Positions 25,374-33,201 of a stretch of DNA of 41,331 nucleotides are shown here, in pieces. Below the pieces are notes generated by a model. That model saw only the letters and a list, made by a program, of their open reading frames with translations, made no database searches and was not told where the DNA came from. The DNA lies in contig CAYOEV010000025.1 in NCBI GenBank assembly GCA_964403075.1, positions 1 to 41,331 of the forward strand, read 5' to 3'. Both the position numbers and the translations under genes were made by a program. The DNA is from CAYOEV01 sp964403075 (lineage in GTDB: Bacteria; Bacteroidota; Bacteroidia; Cytophagales; Cyclobacteriaceae). Numbering within the stretch: position 1 is the first letter of the stretch; the number at the start of each line of letters is the position of its first letter.

Positions 25374-25969
25374 CGCAGAAAAGATTGATGCAATTCCAGA
25401 ATTTGAGGCAACATCAATTTTCTTCCATCATTATTCAGTACAACGTATGCCTGAGCCGCCTTAATATCATCGCTCCATTGCTTTCGCATGATGGCTTCTA
25501 CGTCCCTAGCCTTCCGGTGTGCATCTCTTGCCAATACCCGCTGCGTACGCACAGACTCAGGCGCTGTCACCAGAACAACTTTGTTCATCTGCCGATAACT
25601 CCCGGTCTCGAAAAGCAGCGCCGCTTCTTTTAAGATATAAGGAAATGTTTGCCCACCGCACCACGCTTCAAAATCCCGTGCGACCGAAGGGTGAACCAAC
25701 GCATTTAATCGGTCCATGTCTTCCTGGTTTGTAAACACACGACTTGCCAGATACTCCCGATTCAGCGCACCTTCCCTATAGCTTTGGGAGCCAAAAAGCT
25801 GCACTATCTGTTCAACCAGCAGCGCATCATGGACCATCAGCCATTTCGCCCGACTGTCGGCATCGTAAACAGGTGCGCCAAGAACAGCAAAAACACGACA
25901 GATGATACTCTTACCTGACCCAATGCCGCCAGTTATCCCAATTTTTTTTACTTCACTCATCTTCTTCAA
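25370..25969 (-). CDS. coaE: Dephospho-CoA kinase
   Basis: 199-residue P-loop kinase for the last step of coenzyme A synthesis. Walker A is ITGGIGSGKS at about residues 12-21. VYDADSRAKWLM near 34-45 and LVTAPESVRTQRVLARD near 132-148 are family-typical. Nine bases downstream a second ATG (25960, MSEVKK) is an equally good start and lies closer to the end of the upstream gene. It overlaps the YbbR-like gene by 17 bases upstream and pbpC by 4 bases downstream, so it is embedded in the long minus-strand operon. Confidence 0.94.
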   Translation of the reverse strand: MKKMSEVKKIGITGGIGSGKSIICRVFAVLGAPVYDADSRAKWLMVHDALLVEQIVQLFGSQSYREGALNREYLASRVFTNQEDMDRLNALVHPSVARDFEAWCGGQTFPYILKEAALLFETGSYRQMNKVVLVTAPESVRTQRVLARDAHRKARDVEAIMRKQWSDDIKAAQAYVVLNNDGRKLMLPQILELHQSFLR

Positions 25970-26870
25970 GCTGCTCCTTCACCAACGCTGCATCCAACAC
26001 GCTCAAAGGAAAATCCTGCAACACCAATGCGGACGATGACTTTCCATCTTTATCTGAAACCTCTAGCACACGCACGTCAAATGCAGTCTTAGCTACCTCC
26101 TGGAAATCATCTGCCAACTGCCAGTAAATCACCGACGCCGTTGCACCTGTCGTATCCCCGGCCTGATTTCTTACAGGCACCCGGACAGTGCGAGATCTGA
26201 CGGCACGTACAGTCAATCGAACCGTAACTTCTTTAGGCCTTGGACGAACCAGGGGATGTGGCACCATTACAGGAATTTCGTCATCAAAATCATCACTCAA
26301 TAATTCCTCCGGAAAGGGGATCGAGTAAGCACCTTGATCCAGGGTATCAAAGTAACTCTGTGGACCTTCAAGTACGACCGAGTCCCTTGCGATGTCTATT
26401 TTTCCGATCAAACGATAATTTTTCGCCAACCTAATACTTGAAGAATCTAACTTAAGAGGAACCTTTCTGAAAACTCTTGGCTCTATTTTCAATCGTAATG
26501 TGTCCTGTAGAATTTGGTTGATTTGGAGTTCGGGAAACTGGCCACGCACATCGGACAATAGCTCCAACCAGTTTAGTATTCGTTTTTCCGTCGGCTGTTC
26601 AATGGCAATGGTTACTGGTCGTGGTACGAAGATTGCTGTTCGCCGAAGTAAACTCCAACCTCCACCAGTTATGTCCAGTGTGATCTGCTTTGGAAGTGGT
26701 CTCACCGTCATGAAACTGTCCCGGTCAAATTCAAAAAAAACAGGGTACGTTAAACTGGTGGTGTAATTCTTGTTCAGGGCATTAAAAAACCAAAAGGTAG
26801 TGGCCACCAAAAAAGCTATGACCACTACCTTCCATTGTTTTGTTCTTTTCGAAGAAAATCGAAACGCCAT
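25953..26870 (-). CDS. YbbR-like domain protein (CdaR-type)
   Basis: 305-residue membrane-anchored protein. One N-terminal transmembrane helix at about residues 13-28 (WKVVVIAFLVATTFWFFN), preceded by a basic cytoplasmic stretch. The outside part contains two to three repeats of beta-rich YbbR-like units: VRPLPKQITLDITGGGWSLL, SVVLEGPQSYFDTLDQGAYS, and VTVRLTVRAVRSRTVRVPVR. In Firmicutes the family regulates diadenylate cyclase CdaA; no cdaA is seen here, so only structure is assigned. The C-terminus is acidic (EQLEEDE) and overlaps coaE by 17 bases. Confidence 0.85.
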   Translation of the reverse strand: MAFRFSSKRTKQWKVVVIAFLVATTFWFFNALNKNYTTSLTYPVFFEFDRDSFMTVRPLPKQITLDITGGGWSLLRRTAIFVPRPVTIAIEQPTEKRILNWLELLSDVRGQFPELQINQILQDTLRLKIEPRVFRKVPLKLDSSSIRLAKNYRLIGKIDIARDSVVLEGPQSYFDTLDQGAYSIPFPEELLSDDFDDEIPVMVPHPLVRPRPKEVTVRLTVRAVRSRTVRVPVRNQAGDTTGATASVIYWQLADDFQEVAKTAFDVRVLEVSDKDGKSSSALVLQDFPLSVLDAALVKEQLEEDE

Positions 26871-26879
26871 TACATAAAA

Positions 26880-27197
26880 CTACTTTTTTTCTGCTTCTTC
26901 TGTTAACCGCTTACTTGCATCAAAAGAAACTGATGATTTTTCAATAGTCAGCTTGGTGCCCCTATCCACGTCGATGGTTAGGGTGGCATCGGTGACTTCT
27001 ACCACCTTGCCATGAATGCCCCCCATGGTAACGATCATATCCCCTTTCCTAAGTTCGCTGACAAAATTCTTTTGATTCTTCTGCTTTTTTTGCTGCGGAC
27101 GGATAAAGAAAAAGTAGAAGATGGCAATCATTACCACAATGAAAATGAGGTTAGGCGAACCACCTCCCCCACCGCCTTGTAACAGGATATTGTTCAT
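26880..27197 (-). CDS. yajC: Preprotein translocase subunit YajC
   Basis: 105-residue accessory subunit of the SecDF-YajC complex. A glycine-rich N-terminus (QGGGGGGSPN) precedes one transmembrane helix at about residues 17-32 (LIFIVVMIAIFYFFFI). The hallmark RPQQKKQK is at about 33-40, and the small beta-rich domain includes LRKGDMIVTMGGIHGKVVEV (about 49-68). It lies 9 bases before the YbbR-like gene and 4 bases after the DUF1573 lipoprotein. No secD/secF genes are present in the window. Confidence 0.95.
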   Translation of the reverse strand: MNNILLQGGGGGGSPNLIFIVVMIAIFYFFFIRPQQKKQKNQKNFVSELRKGDMIVTMGGIHGKVVEVTDATLTIDVDRGTKLTIEKSSVSFDASKRLTEEAEKK

Positions 27198-27201
27198 AGG
27201 T

Positions 27202-27708
27202 TTATTTTGCAGCAGGCGTCACGTTTGCCTTGATTCTTAATTTATTTACAGAAGGATAGGTATTGGCATTAATGGTCACCGTCTTAGATTGGATACCCGG
27301 CTTTCCCTTGCTGTTGAAACGAACCTTGATTTCCCCTTCGTCGCCCACGGCTACAGGATTCTTGGTCCACTGAGGCACCGTACACCCGCAAGAAGCTGTG
27401 GCATTTGAGATGATCAGCGGTCCTTCTCCCGCATTGACAAAAGTAAAAGTATGCTCTACCACATCACCTTCTTTTATGGTACCAAAATCATGCTCTTCCT
27501 TGTTGAAATTGAATGTCGGCAGCGGCCCATCGGGTCTTGTTTCTGGTTGCGTATTCTGCGATACGGGATTTATGGCCGGGCGCGGATTCAAACGACTCTC
27601 CAATTCTGCTACCCTTCCCTCTAACTCAGCTACACGTTTCTCCAAATCGCCTGAACAGCCTGCAAAAAGGATGGCTGTCACCATTAATAAATAAGTTAAT
27701 TTTCTCAT
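27202..27708 (-). CDS. DUF1573-domain lipoprotein
   Basis: 168-residue lipoprotein: signal sequence with lipobox AGC, Cys at about residue 19 (AILFAGCSGDLEK). A short leucine-heptad coiled coil follows (KRVAELEGRVAELESRL, about 24-40), then the DUF1573 Ig-like domain with FGTIKEGDVVEHTFTFVNAG (about 75-94) and ATASCGCTVPQW (about 103-114), whose CGC motif is family-typical. Cellular location is probably periplasmic or outer-membrane leaflet. Function unknown. Very common in Bacteroidota next to yajC. Confidence 0.92.
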   Translation of the reverse strand: MRKLTYLLMVTAILFAGCSGDLEKRVAELEGRVAELESRLNPRPAINPVSQNTQPETRPDGPLPTFNFNKEEHDFGTIKEGDVVEHTFTFVNAGEGPLIISNATASCGCTVPQWTKNPVAVGDEGEIKVRFNSKGKPGIQSKTVTINANTYPSVNKLRIKANVTPAAK

Positions 27709-27795
27709 CTCTGATTTAAGACTTTGATTCTAGCACAATATTAATAAAGAACAACTGCTCGAACGCGGCAAAATTTTTAGATGGATTGTCAAAAA

Positions 27796-28092
27796 CTATT
27801 TAGCCTTAATCTGTCCAATCAGGTTATTTACATCGTCGAGCAACTCCTCTGCCTTGTCTTTCGTTTTGCTGATGATTTTCTCGCCTTCTTGTCTGGCTTC
27901 ATTGTCCAAAAGATCTTGACTCTCGCTCACCTCCTTGATCAAATCCTCCAGGCTCTTCCGGTACTTGTCTATCAGAAAAGTCAATCGGTCTCTGGTATTC
28001 GTGCCCTTATCAGGCGCAAATAAAATACCCAGTACGCCACCAGCAATAATTCCAAAAAGGAATGCAAAAAATGATCCTCCAGATCTGCTCAT
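27796..28092 (-). CDS. YtxH-domain membrane protein
   Basis: 98 residues. One N-terminal transmembrane helix with glycine-rich character (FFAFLFGIIAGGVLGILFAP, about residues 7-26), followed by the PDKGTNTRDRLTF motif and a long amphipathic helix rich in Lys/Glu/Asp (about 40-98) that is likely coiled-coil. This is the usual YtxH-like small-protein layout; function unknown, often linked to envelope stress. It lies 13 bases after nusB and 87 bases before the DUF1573 gene. Confidence 0.88.
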   Translation of the reverse strand: MSRSGGSFFAFLFGIIAGGVLGILFAPDKGTNTRDRLTFLIDKYRKSLEDLIKEVSESQDLLDNEARQEGEKIISKTKDKAEELLDDVNNLIGQIKAK

Positions 28093-28105
28093 AATAATTA
28101 TCAGA

Positions 28106-29269
28106 TTATTTGTTGTCTATTAATCCTCGTCCACTCTTACGAATTAGTCCTTCCGAAGTTAGCTGGTTTGCCAAAACATCCAAAATACCATTCACAAACT
28201 GTTTACTTTTCGGCGTGCTGTATGACTTACTCATCTCAATGTATTCATTGATAGTCACTTTTACGGGAATACTTGGAAAAGTCATCATTTCAGCGAGCGC
28301 CATTTTCAAAATGATCCGATCAATAAGCGCCACACGGGAGAGCTCCCAGTTTTTGGTACGTCCTGCAATCAACTCATCCAGTTCGTCACCACGTTTGAGC
28401 GTTTCAGAAAATATCAACCGGAAAAAAGCCATGTCATCTTCTTCGTTCAACATCACTTTTTTCAGTTCCCAGTCTGAATCTGCATCGGCCGGCATTTGCT
28501 GAATGGTCTTGATGAGCAGACTTTTTAAAATAACGGCATTTTCTGTCCATCCGCCGTCTGCACGCATCCAATAATCGACCATAGATTCATGCTTAAATAC
28601 AAGTTTTTTGAAAATATGCTCCAACACCGAACGGTGGGCTACCAAGTCAGGGGCATCCAATTGCTGATAAGCCTGCAGCGCTTCATCATTCCTGAGCACC
28701 TCCTTGTACCAGTTTTTTAACAATTGAAACTCCCCGGACCAGCTTACGGTAGCCTCCTGACTCTTTTTTGCCAACTGCCCGTGCTTTTCCAGGGCTTCGA
28801 TAAAAGGGTTGTCGATAAGATGGTATCGCCAGTTACTCGCCTTTTTGATTCTGGCATTTTGCTGCCTCTCCTGATCAAGCCTTTCAATGTGTCGAAACTC
28901 CACCAACATCCAAAACAATTTGTTGTACATATTGGTCAGATCACCAACTTCCTGGATCATTCGGTGAAGCGCCAAGCGACCTTCATCCATCACCAATTCG
29001 TGGTATTTGTCTATGGCCCTATCCACTTCCTCACCGACACCTGTTTTCAAATCCACTGGCTTACCATTCAGTGCATCGTCATAAGACTGCAAGGCATGTT
29101 TACGCTGGTCATCCATTTCCGAGGTATCCGAGAGATCGTGCAATGCCGGGTCAGGCAGGTAACGAAGCCTCAGTTGTTCGCGCACCACCCCCTGTAAAGA
29201 TGTTTTGGTTATGTAGTAACCGTACAAGGCCTGCATGGCCTTAATTCTCAAAATACGCCTGTTCAGCAT
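28106..29269 (-). CDS. nusB: Transcription antitermination factor NusB, long form
   Basis: 387-residue protein: the usual NusB fold lies in the C-terminal part (about 265-380), with RLIFSETLKRGDELDELIAG, the segment LSRVALIDRIILKMALAEM and FPSIPVKVTINEYIEMSKSYS preceding KSKQFVNGILDVLANQL. The opening MLNRRILRIKAMQALYGYY also belongs to the fold. The middle (about 80-250) is an insertion with long helices and many charged residues. NusB with NusE forms the boxA-binding antitermination complex for rRNA transcription. The long form is characteristic of Bacteroidota. It starts 10 bases after the dehydrogenase gene ends. Confidence 0.92.
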   Translation of the reverse strand: MLNRRILRIKAMQALYGYYITKTSLQGVVREQLRLRYLPDPALHDLSDTSEMDDQRKHALQSYDDALNGKPVDLKTGVGEEVDRAIDKYHELVMDEGRLALHRMIQEVGDLTNMYNKLFWMLVEFRHIERLDQERQQNARIKKASNWRYHLIDNPFIEALEKHGQLAKKSQEATVSWSGEFQLLKNWYKEVLRNDEALQAYQQLDAPDLVAHRSVLEHIFKKLVFKHESMVDYWMRADGGWTENAVILKSLLIKTIQQMPADADSDWELKKVMLNEEDDMAFFRLIFSETLKRGDELDELIAGRTKNWELSRVALIDRIILKMALAEMMTFPSIPVKVTINEYIEMSKSYSTPKSKQFVNGILDVLANQLTSEGLIRKSGRGLIDNK

Positions 29270-29279
29270 CTATTCTATT

Positions 29280-30380
29280 TCAATACCCCAATCTTACCTT
29301 ACCCACTGCAGCGATTCTCCTCAGCGCCATTTCTACGGCGGCATGATGAGGCGTCATACCTTCCTTTTCAGCCATGATTATGGTGTCTCGGCAAATTTCG
29401 TAAATTCTTTCTGTTTGGGCGTACACCATTTCACGATTGTAGTTGCCGGCCATCTCGAAATAAACATTGATGATACCCCCGGAGTTGATCAGAAAATCGG
29501 GTGCATATACAACTCCCCTCGCCTGAAGCTGTGCGGCATGCCGGTCCTCCACATCCAACTGGTTGTTGGCACCCCCAGCAATTACCTGACACTTTAAACG
29601 TGGGATACTCTCCTCATTCAACGTGGCCCCCAAAGCACAGGGTGCATAAATATCCATGTCGGCATCAAAAACGGTTTCCGGTGACACCACCTCCACCGCG
29701 TGCTTCCTGGACACTTCGGCCACCTTTTCCTGAGCGATATCCGATATCAACACCTGGGCCCCTTCTTTGATGAGATGGCCGACCAGATGAGCCCCTACAT
29801 GACCAACACCCTGAACCAATATTCTTTTCCCTTTCAGACTGTCATTTCCGTAGGCCTGATGGGCAGCGGCTTTCATACCCACGTATACCCCATAAGCCGT
29901 GACCGGACTAGGATCACCACCTCCCATATACTCGGAAACGCCTGTCACATAGGGCGTTTCCTGACGGATGAATTCCATGTCTCTTGTGGTCATGTTTACA
30001 TCCTCGGCTGTCCAGTATTTCCCATTTAGGTTATTGATAAACTTTCCAAACCGACGCAACAACGCCTCTGTTTTGATTTGACCCGAATCTCCAATGATTA
30101 CCGCTTTTCCTCCACCTATATTCAACCCGGCCAGCGAGGATTTAAACGTCATGCCCCTCGAGAGCCGAAGGGCATCTTTGAGTGCCTCTGCTTCAGAAAC
30201 ATAATTCCACATGCGCGTACCACCAGCAGAAGGTCCGAGAACCGTATTGTGAATGGCAATGATCGCACGTAGCCCGGTTTCCTCGTCCCGACAAAAGACC
30301 ACCTGCTCATGGTCCATGGATTCCATCAAGTGAAATACATTTGCGTCCATTGTGGTTGGCTTAGAAGAAGACTCGATCAT
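29280..30380 (-). CDS. Leucine/Glu/Phe/Val dehydrogenase
   Basis: 366 residues from the ATG at 30378-30380 (MIESSSKPTTMDANVF). The frame is open 28 codons further upstream, but that extension crosses a stem-loop and lacks family similarity. The catalytic-lysine loop is LAGLNIGGGKAVI, the substrate-binding start GLRAIIAIHNTVLGPSAGGTRM is present, and the NAD-binding turn is VQGVGHVGAHLVGHLI. LPRL...AGGANNQL is normal for leucine-type dehydrogenases that oxidatively deaminate branched-chain amino acids to keto acids, feeding branched-chain fatty-acid synthesis. Exact amino-acid preference cannot be read. It is first in the minus-strand run that continues to pbpC. Confidence 0.93.
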   Translation of the reverse strand: MIESSSKPTTMDANVFHLMESMDHEQVVFCRDEETGLRAIIAIHNTVLGPSAGGTRMWNYVSEAEALKDALRLSRGMTFKSSLAGLNIGGGKAVIIGDSGQIKTEALLRRFGKFINNLNGKYWTAEDVNMTTRDMEFIRQETPYVTGVSEYMGGGDPSPVTAYGVYVGMKAAAHQAYGNDSLKGKRILVQGVGHVGAHLVGHLIKEGAQVLISDIAQEKVAEVSRKHAVEVVSPETVFDADMDIYAPCALGATLNEESIPRLKCQVIAGGANNQLDVEDRHAAQLQARGVVYAPDFLINSGGIINVYFEMAGNYNREMVYAQTERIYEICRDTIIMAEKEGMTPHHAAVEMALRRIAAVGKVRLGY

Positions 30381-30408
30381 TGTTGCTAACTTTAATAACT
30401 TGCCATCG

Positions 30409-30444
30409 CAGAGGTGGTTGGATAAACCTGCCTTGCCACCACTG
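30409..30444 (-). promoter_or_regulatory. Inverted repeat/hairpin upstream of the dehydrogenase gene
   Basis: Arms 30409-30417 and 30436-30444 pair as CAG-A-GGTGG / CCACC-A-CTG, with a single A-A mismatch and an 18-base loop. It lies 28-64 bases before the dehydrogenase ATG and about 65 bases before the divergent ABC transporter start. It could be an operator in the shared promoter region or a leader hairpin of the dehydrogenase mRNA. Confidence 0.4.
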
Positions 30445-30508
30445 ATCAAGTAAAAGTATCTCATTTACCGAAAAAACTATTTAGCCAGCATACACGTTTT
30501 CCCTTGAA

Positions 30509-32290
30509 GTGAGCGCACTCAGCCATCTAAACAAATACTTATATAAATACAAATACCACCTACTTCTAGGCGTCGTATTTATAGTCATAGGCAACGTATT
30601 TGCCATCGTTCCTGCGGTATTGGTGCGCAACTCGTTCAATTTGTTGGAGCATGATTTCTCCATTGTTAAGCTGTTCGAAAACAGTTCATTAAAGGATAAT
30701 AGTCGGGCCATGGCAATGGGGGCAGTTGCCTTTTATGCCATTCTCATTCTGGTAGCCGCTTTGCTAAGGGGCATTTTCCTGTTTTTTATGCGTCAATCCA
30801 TTATTGTCATGTCTCGGCGTGTGGAATTTGACCTGAAAAATGAAATTTTCAATCACTACCAACCCCTGCCACTAAGCTTTTATCGCCGCAACAATACAGG
30901 AGATCTGATGGCCAGAATTTCTGAGGATGTAAGCTTGGTACGTATGTATCTGGGACCAGCCATCATGTATGGCATCACACTTCTTACCTTGTTTGTGATG
31001 GTGATCCCTTTCATGGTTAGTATAAATGCTACTTTAACTTTTTACGCCCTCCTGCCACTACCGGTCCTTTCCATCAGTATTTATTTTGTGAGCAATCAGA
31101 TCAATAAACAATCTGTCCAAATTCAAAAAAGCCTGTCGGGGTTGTCCACTTTTGTACAAGAAGCTTTTAGTGGCATTCGCGTGATTAAGGCATTCACGCG
31201 AGAAGAAAAAATGGCCAGAGAATTTGATGAGGCCAGTATTGGTTACAGGAGTAAATCCTTGAAGTTAGCCTCCGTACAAGCCTATTTTTTCCCTTTGATT
31301 ATGGGACTGATCGGTCTAAGCGTGATAGTCACAGTTTACGTGGGCTCCATTTTGGTAATCAATGGAGAACTAAGTACAGGAAATATCGCAGAATTCATCA
31401 TTTACGTCAACCTGCTCACATGGCCCGTCACTTCGTTAGGCTGGGTCACCAGCATCATACAGCGAGCTGCTGCTTCGCAGGAACGCATCAACGAATTCCT
31501 ACAGACCAAAACAGACATAATTTCCACAGAAAATCTGGAAAAGAATCTGGCAGGTAAATTGGTTTTCGACAAAGTTGGATTTACTTATCCTGATTCCGGA
31601 ATTGAGGCACTTAAAAATGTCTCTTTCGAAGTGAATCCGGGAGATTCCATCGCCATCATTGGCACTACAGGCTCAGGGAAGAGTACCATTGCCAATTTGA
31701 TCTGCAGATTGTACGATACTTCCGACGGCACCATTTATGTGGATGACCAGCCCATCGAGCGCTATAGCCTGGCCGCCATACGCGGACAGGTAGGTTACGT
31801 GCCCCAGGACGTTTTTCTATTTTCAGAAACCATAGAAAACAACATTGCCTTTGGTAACGATTTGCTAAAGGAAGACGAAATCATTCAGGCAGCCCGCGAT
31901 GCTGATTTGTTTGAAAATATCCAACGATTCCCTGAAGGATTTAAAACAAGGGTAGGCGAACGTGGCATCACCCTCTCGGGGGGGCAAAAACAACGGGTGA
32001 GCATCGCGCGCGCCATTGCCAGACGCCCCAAAATTCTGATTCTGGACGACGCCCTCTCTGCCGTTGATACCAAAACGGAAAATACCATTTTAAATGCTAT
32101 GACACGAATCATGAAAGGGCGCACCTCTGTCGTTATTTCCCATAGGGTGTCTAGTGCAAAGCTGGCCAACCATGTGATCATGTTGGAAGGCGGTTGTATT
32201 ATCGAGCAGGGCACCCATGATGAATTACTGTCCAGGGAAGGGCCTTATAAGGAGCTGCATGATAAACAATTAAAAGGCGAGGAAGTTTAA
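30509..32290 (+). CDS. ABC transporter half-molecule, MdlA/MsbA-like exporter
   Basis: 593-residue half ABC exporter starting at GTG 30509. Six transmembrane helices in residues about 15-320, then the nucleotide-binding domain: Walker A IGTTGSGKST (about 384-393), Q-loop VPQDVFLFSETIENNIAFG, signature LSGGQKQR (about 488-495) and Walker B ILILDDALSAVD (about 508-519). The residue after the Walker B Asp, normally the catalytic Glu, is Asp here (LDDALS), as in MdlA and in the degenerate half of heterodimeric exporters. No second half-transporter gene is adjacent, so the partner or homodimer state is unknown. Substrates could be lipids or drugs. Confidence 0.9.
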   Translation: MSALSHLNKYLYKYKYHLLLGVVFIVIGNVFAIVPAVLVRNSFNLLEHDFSIVKLFENSSLKDNSRAMAMGAVAFYAILILVAALLRGIFLFFMRQSIIVMSRRVEFDLKNEIFNHYQPLPLSFYRRNNTGDLMARISEDVSLVRMYLGPAIMYGITLLTLFVMVIPFMVSINATLTFYALLPLPVLSISIYFVSNQINKQSVQIQKSLSGLSTFVQEAFSGIRVIKAFTREEKMAREFDEASIGYRSKSLKLASVQAYFFPLIMGLIGLSVIVTVYVGSILVINGELSTGNIAEFIIYVNLLTWPVTSLGWVTSIIQRAAASQERINEFLQTKTDIISTENLEKNLAGKLVFDKVGFTYPDSGIEALKNVSFEVNPGDSIAIIGTTGSGKSTIANLICRLYDTSDGTIYVDDQPIERYSLAAIRGQVGYVPQDVFLFSETIENNIAFGNDLLKEDEIIQAARDADLFENIQRFPEGFKTRVGERGITLSGGQKQRVSIARAIARRPKILILDDALSAVDTKTENTILNAMTRIMKGRTSVVISHRVSSAKLANHVIMLEGGCIIEQGTHDELLSREGPYKELHDKQLKGEEV

Positions 32291-32327
32291 GTCCCTCAGC
32301 ATACGAGTGAATAGTTATGGCTCAATC

Positions 32328-32388
32328 CCACTGATCCAGGAATAACCTCAACACGATAGGGATAGGTAGGTTTCTTTTCTATCAGTGG
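32328..32388. repeat. Short inverted repeat downstream of the ABC transporter
   Basis: CCACTGAT at 32328-32335 is exactly complementary to ATCAGTGG at 32381-32388, with a 45-base spacer and no U-tract. The right arm spans the stop codon of the small minus-strand open frame 32382-32510. Confidence 0.3.
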
Positions 32389-32510
32389 ATGTCGCAACTG
32401 CAGGTGACGACTGTATGTGTACCACCGGAAGCATCGTTCGGTAAAGTGTAGCCAGCATCATCTGTAGTATAGTCTTGTTCTTTCCGGCTTCGATGGTCTA
32501 GATAGATAAA
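32382..32510 (-). other. Startless open frame with Gly-Gly/Cys-rich peptide-like C-terminus
   Basis: Between a TAA at 32511-32513 and a TGA at 32382-32384 the minus strand is open for 42 codons. The last 30 or so residues look like a designed small peptide: DYTTDDAGYTLPNDASGG followed by THTVVTCSCDIH. A Gly-Gly before a short Thr/Cys tail resembles leader/core organisation of exported peptides. But there is no ATG, GTG or TTG in the frame; an ATG at 32518-32520 is in another frame (MDIIYLSRPSKP...), so a frameshift would be needed. The fragment may be a decayed peptide gene or chance. The remaining gap 32291-32560 shows nothing else I can support. Confidence 0.25.
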
Positions 32511-32560
32511 TTATGTCCATCTTAATAACTGCCCAGAATCTTAAGGTATTGTAAAAGTGG

Positions 32561-32791
32561 TCATCCCTCGTAGCCCCTGAACCGGCGGCGCTTCTGAGTG
32601 AGACTTCTTCTCAAAAAAAATACCGCTACCCCACAGCCCACAAGTGCGACCACGAGCACAATCATTCCTGCCAGGTTGTTGCTTTCTGCCGCACTGCCAG
32701 CAGGAGCTTCCGTGTAAGCGCGATAGGCGAAAGGCGTTACCGCTAAGCCCAGGAGAAACAGTACTGTCAATACGTTGGCAAATGTCTTCAT
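32561..32791 (-). CDS. Small membrane protein, unknown function
   Basis: 76 residues from the ATG at 32789-32791 (MKTFANVLTVLFLLGLAVTP), preferred over an ATG 24 bases upstream. Two hydrophobic segments are visible: about residues 7-22 as an N-terminal helix or signal, and about 40-60 (LAGMIVLVVALVGCGVAVFFLRR) as a transmembrane helix, ending in a basic tail (RRSLTQKRRRFRGYEG). A short AESNN linker lies between them. No recognisable domain. It is isolated on its strand, 246 bases from the tRNA gene. Confidence 0.6.
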   Translation of the reverse strand: MKTFANVLTVLFLLGLAVTPFAYRAYTEAPAGSAAESNNLAGMIVLVVALVGCGVAVFFLRRSLTQKRRRFRGYEG

Positions 32792-32989
32792 AGAATTGAA
32801 AGATAAACAGCGCAAGAATAAATTACAACAGAATACAAATTGGATCCTGCGGCACGGAGGTCAAAAATAACAGAATGATCAACGCTTGGTGTCGGATAAA
32901 TGGCTTTCGAGAACAAATATTTGCTGCCGGAAATTGTTAAACCAATGCGAAACAATAGGAACCTTGTGGTAGACATCACTGAAACAATA

Positions 32990-33014
32990 ACCCCTCACAC
33001 TGCATGCGAGGGGT
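32990..33014 (-). terminator. Terminator of the tRNA-Arg transcript
   Basis: Reading the minus strand, arms ACCCCTCGCA and TGTGAGGGGT (plus 33005-33014 and 32990-32999) form a 10-base stem with one G-U pair around loop TGCAG, followed by a T-rich run (TATTGTTT). It lies 23 bases after the tRNA 3' end. Confidence 0.75.
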
Positions 33015-33037
33015 CTCCAACAAATACATGTCAAAAG

Positions 33038-33111
33038 TGAACTCGGAGGGATTCGAACCCCCAATCTCCTGGGCCGTAACCAGGTGCATTATCCAGTTGT
33101 GCTACGAGTCC
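33038..33111 (-). tRNA. tRNA-Arg (anticodon ACG)
   Basis: 74-nucleotide cloverleaf on the minus strand. Acceptor stem GGACTCG / CGAGTTC with one G-U pair, discriminator A. Anticodon stem CCTGG / CCAGG with loop TTACGGC gives anticodon ACG (read as ICG), decoding CGU/CGC/CGA Arg codons. The T-arm has TTCGAAT in the loop and GGGGG / CCCTCC-type pairing. The D-stem has one mismatch. The 3' CCA is not encoded. A TAATTTTG -7 box lies about 18 bases upstream, and a terminator follows. Confidence 0.95.
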
Positions 33112-33128
33112 GTATGTATACAGGAAGG

Positions 33129-33136
33129 CAAAATTA
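33129..33136 (-). promoter_or_regulatory. Candidate -7 box for tRNA-Arg (TAATTTTG)
   Basis: Exact TAnnTTTG match on the minus strand, 17 bases upstream of the mature tRNA 5' end, which fits a transcription start near 33122. Confidence 0.55.
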
Positions 33137-33176
33137 ATAATTCAACCGGTAAATTTTCGTTGAGTGAGAGGAATTC

Positions 33177-33184
33177 TATATTTG
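33177..33184 (+). promoter_or_regulatory. Candidate -7 box for the outer-membrane protein gene (TATATTTG)
   Basis: Exact TAnnTTTG match 17 bases before the ATG at 33202, predicting a start near 33191 and a leader of about 11 bases. It faces the tRNA promoter back-to-back. Confidence 0.55.
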
Positions 33185-33201
33185 CAGCCTAATTCTACGC
33201 C

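Noticed and set aside
30381..30464. 28-residue N-terminal extension of the dehydrogenase
   Set aside because: It has no family-like content and runs through the stem-loop; MIESSSKP gives the normal length of about 366 residues.
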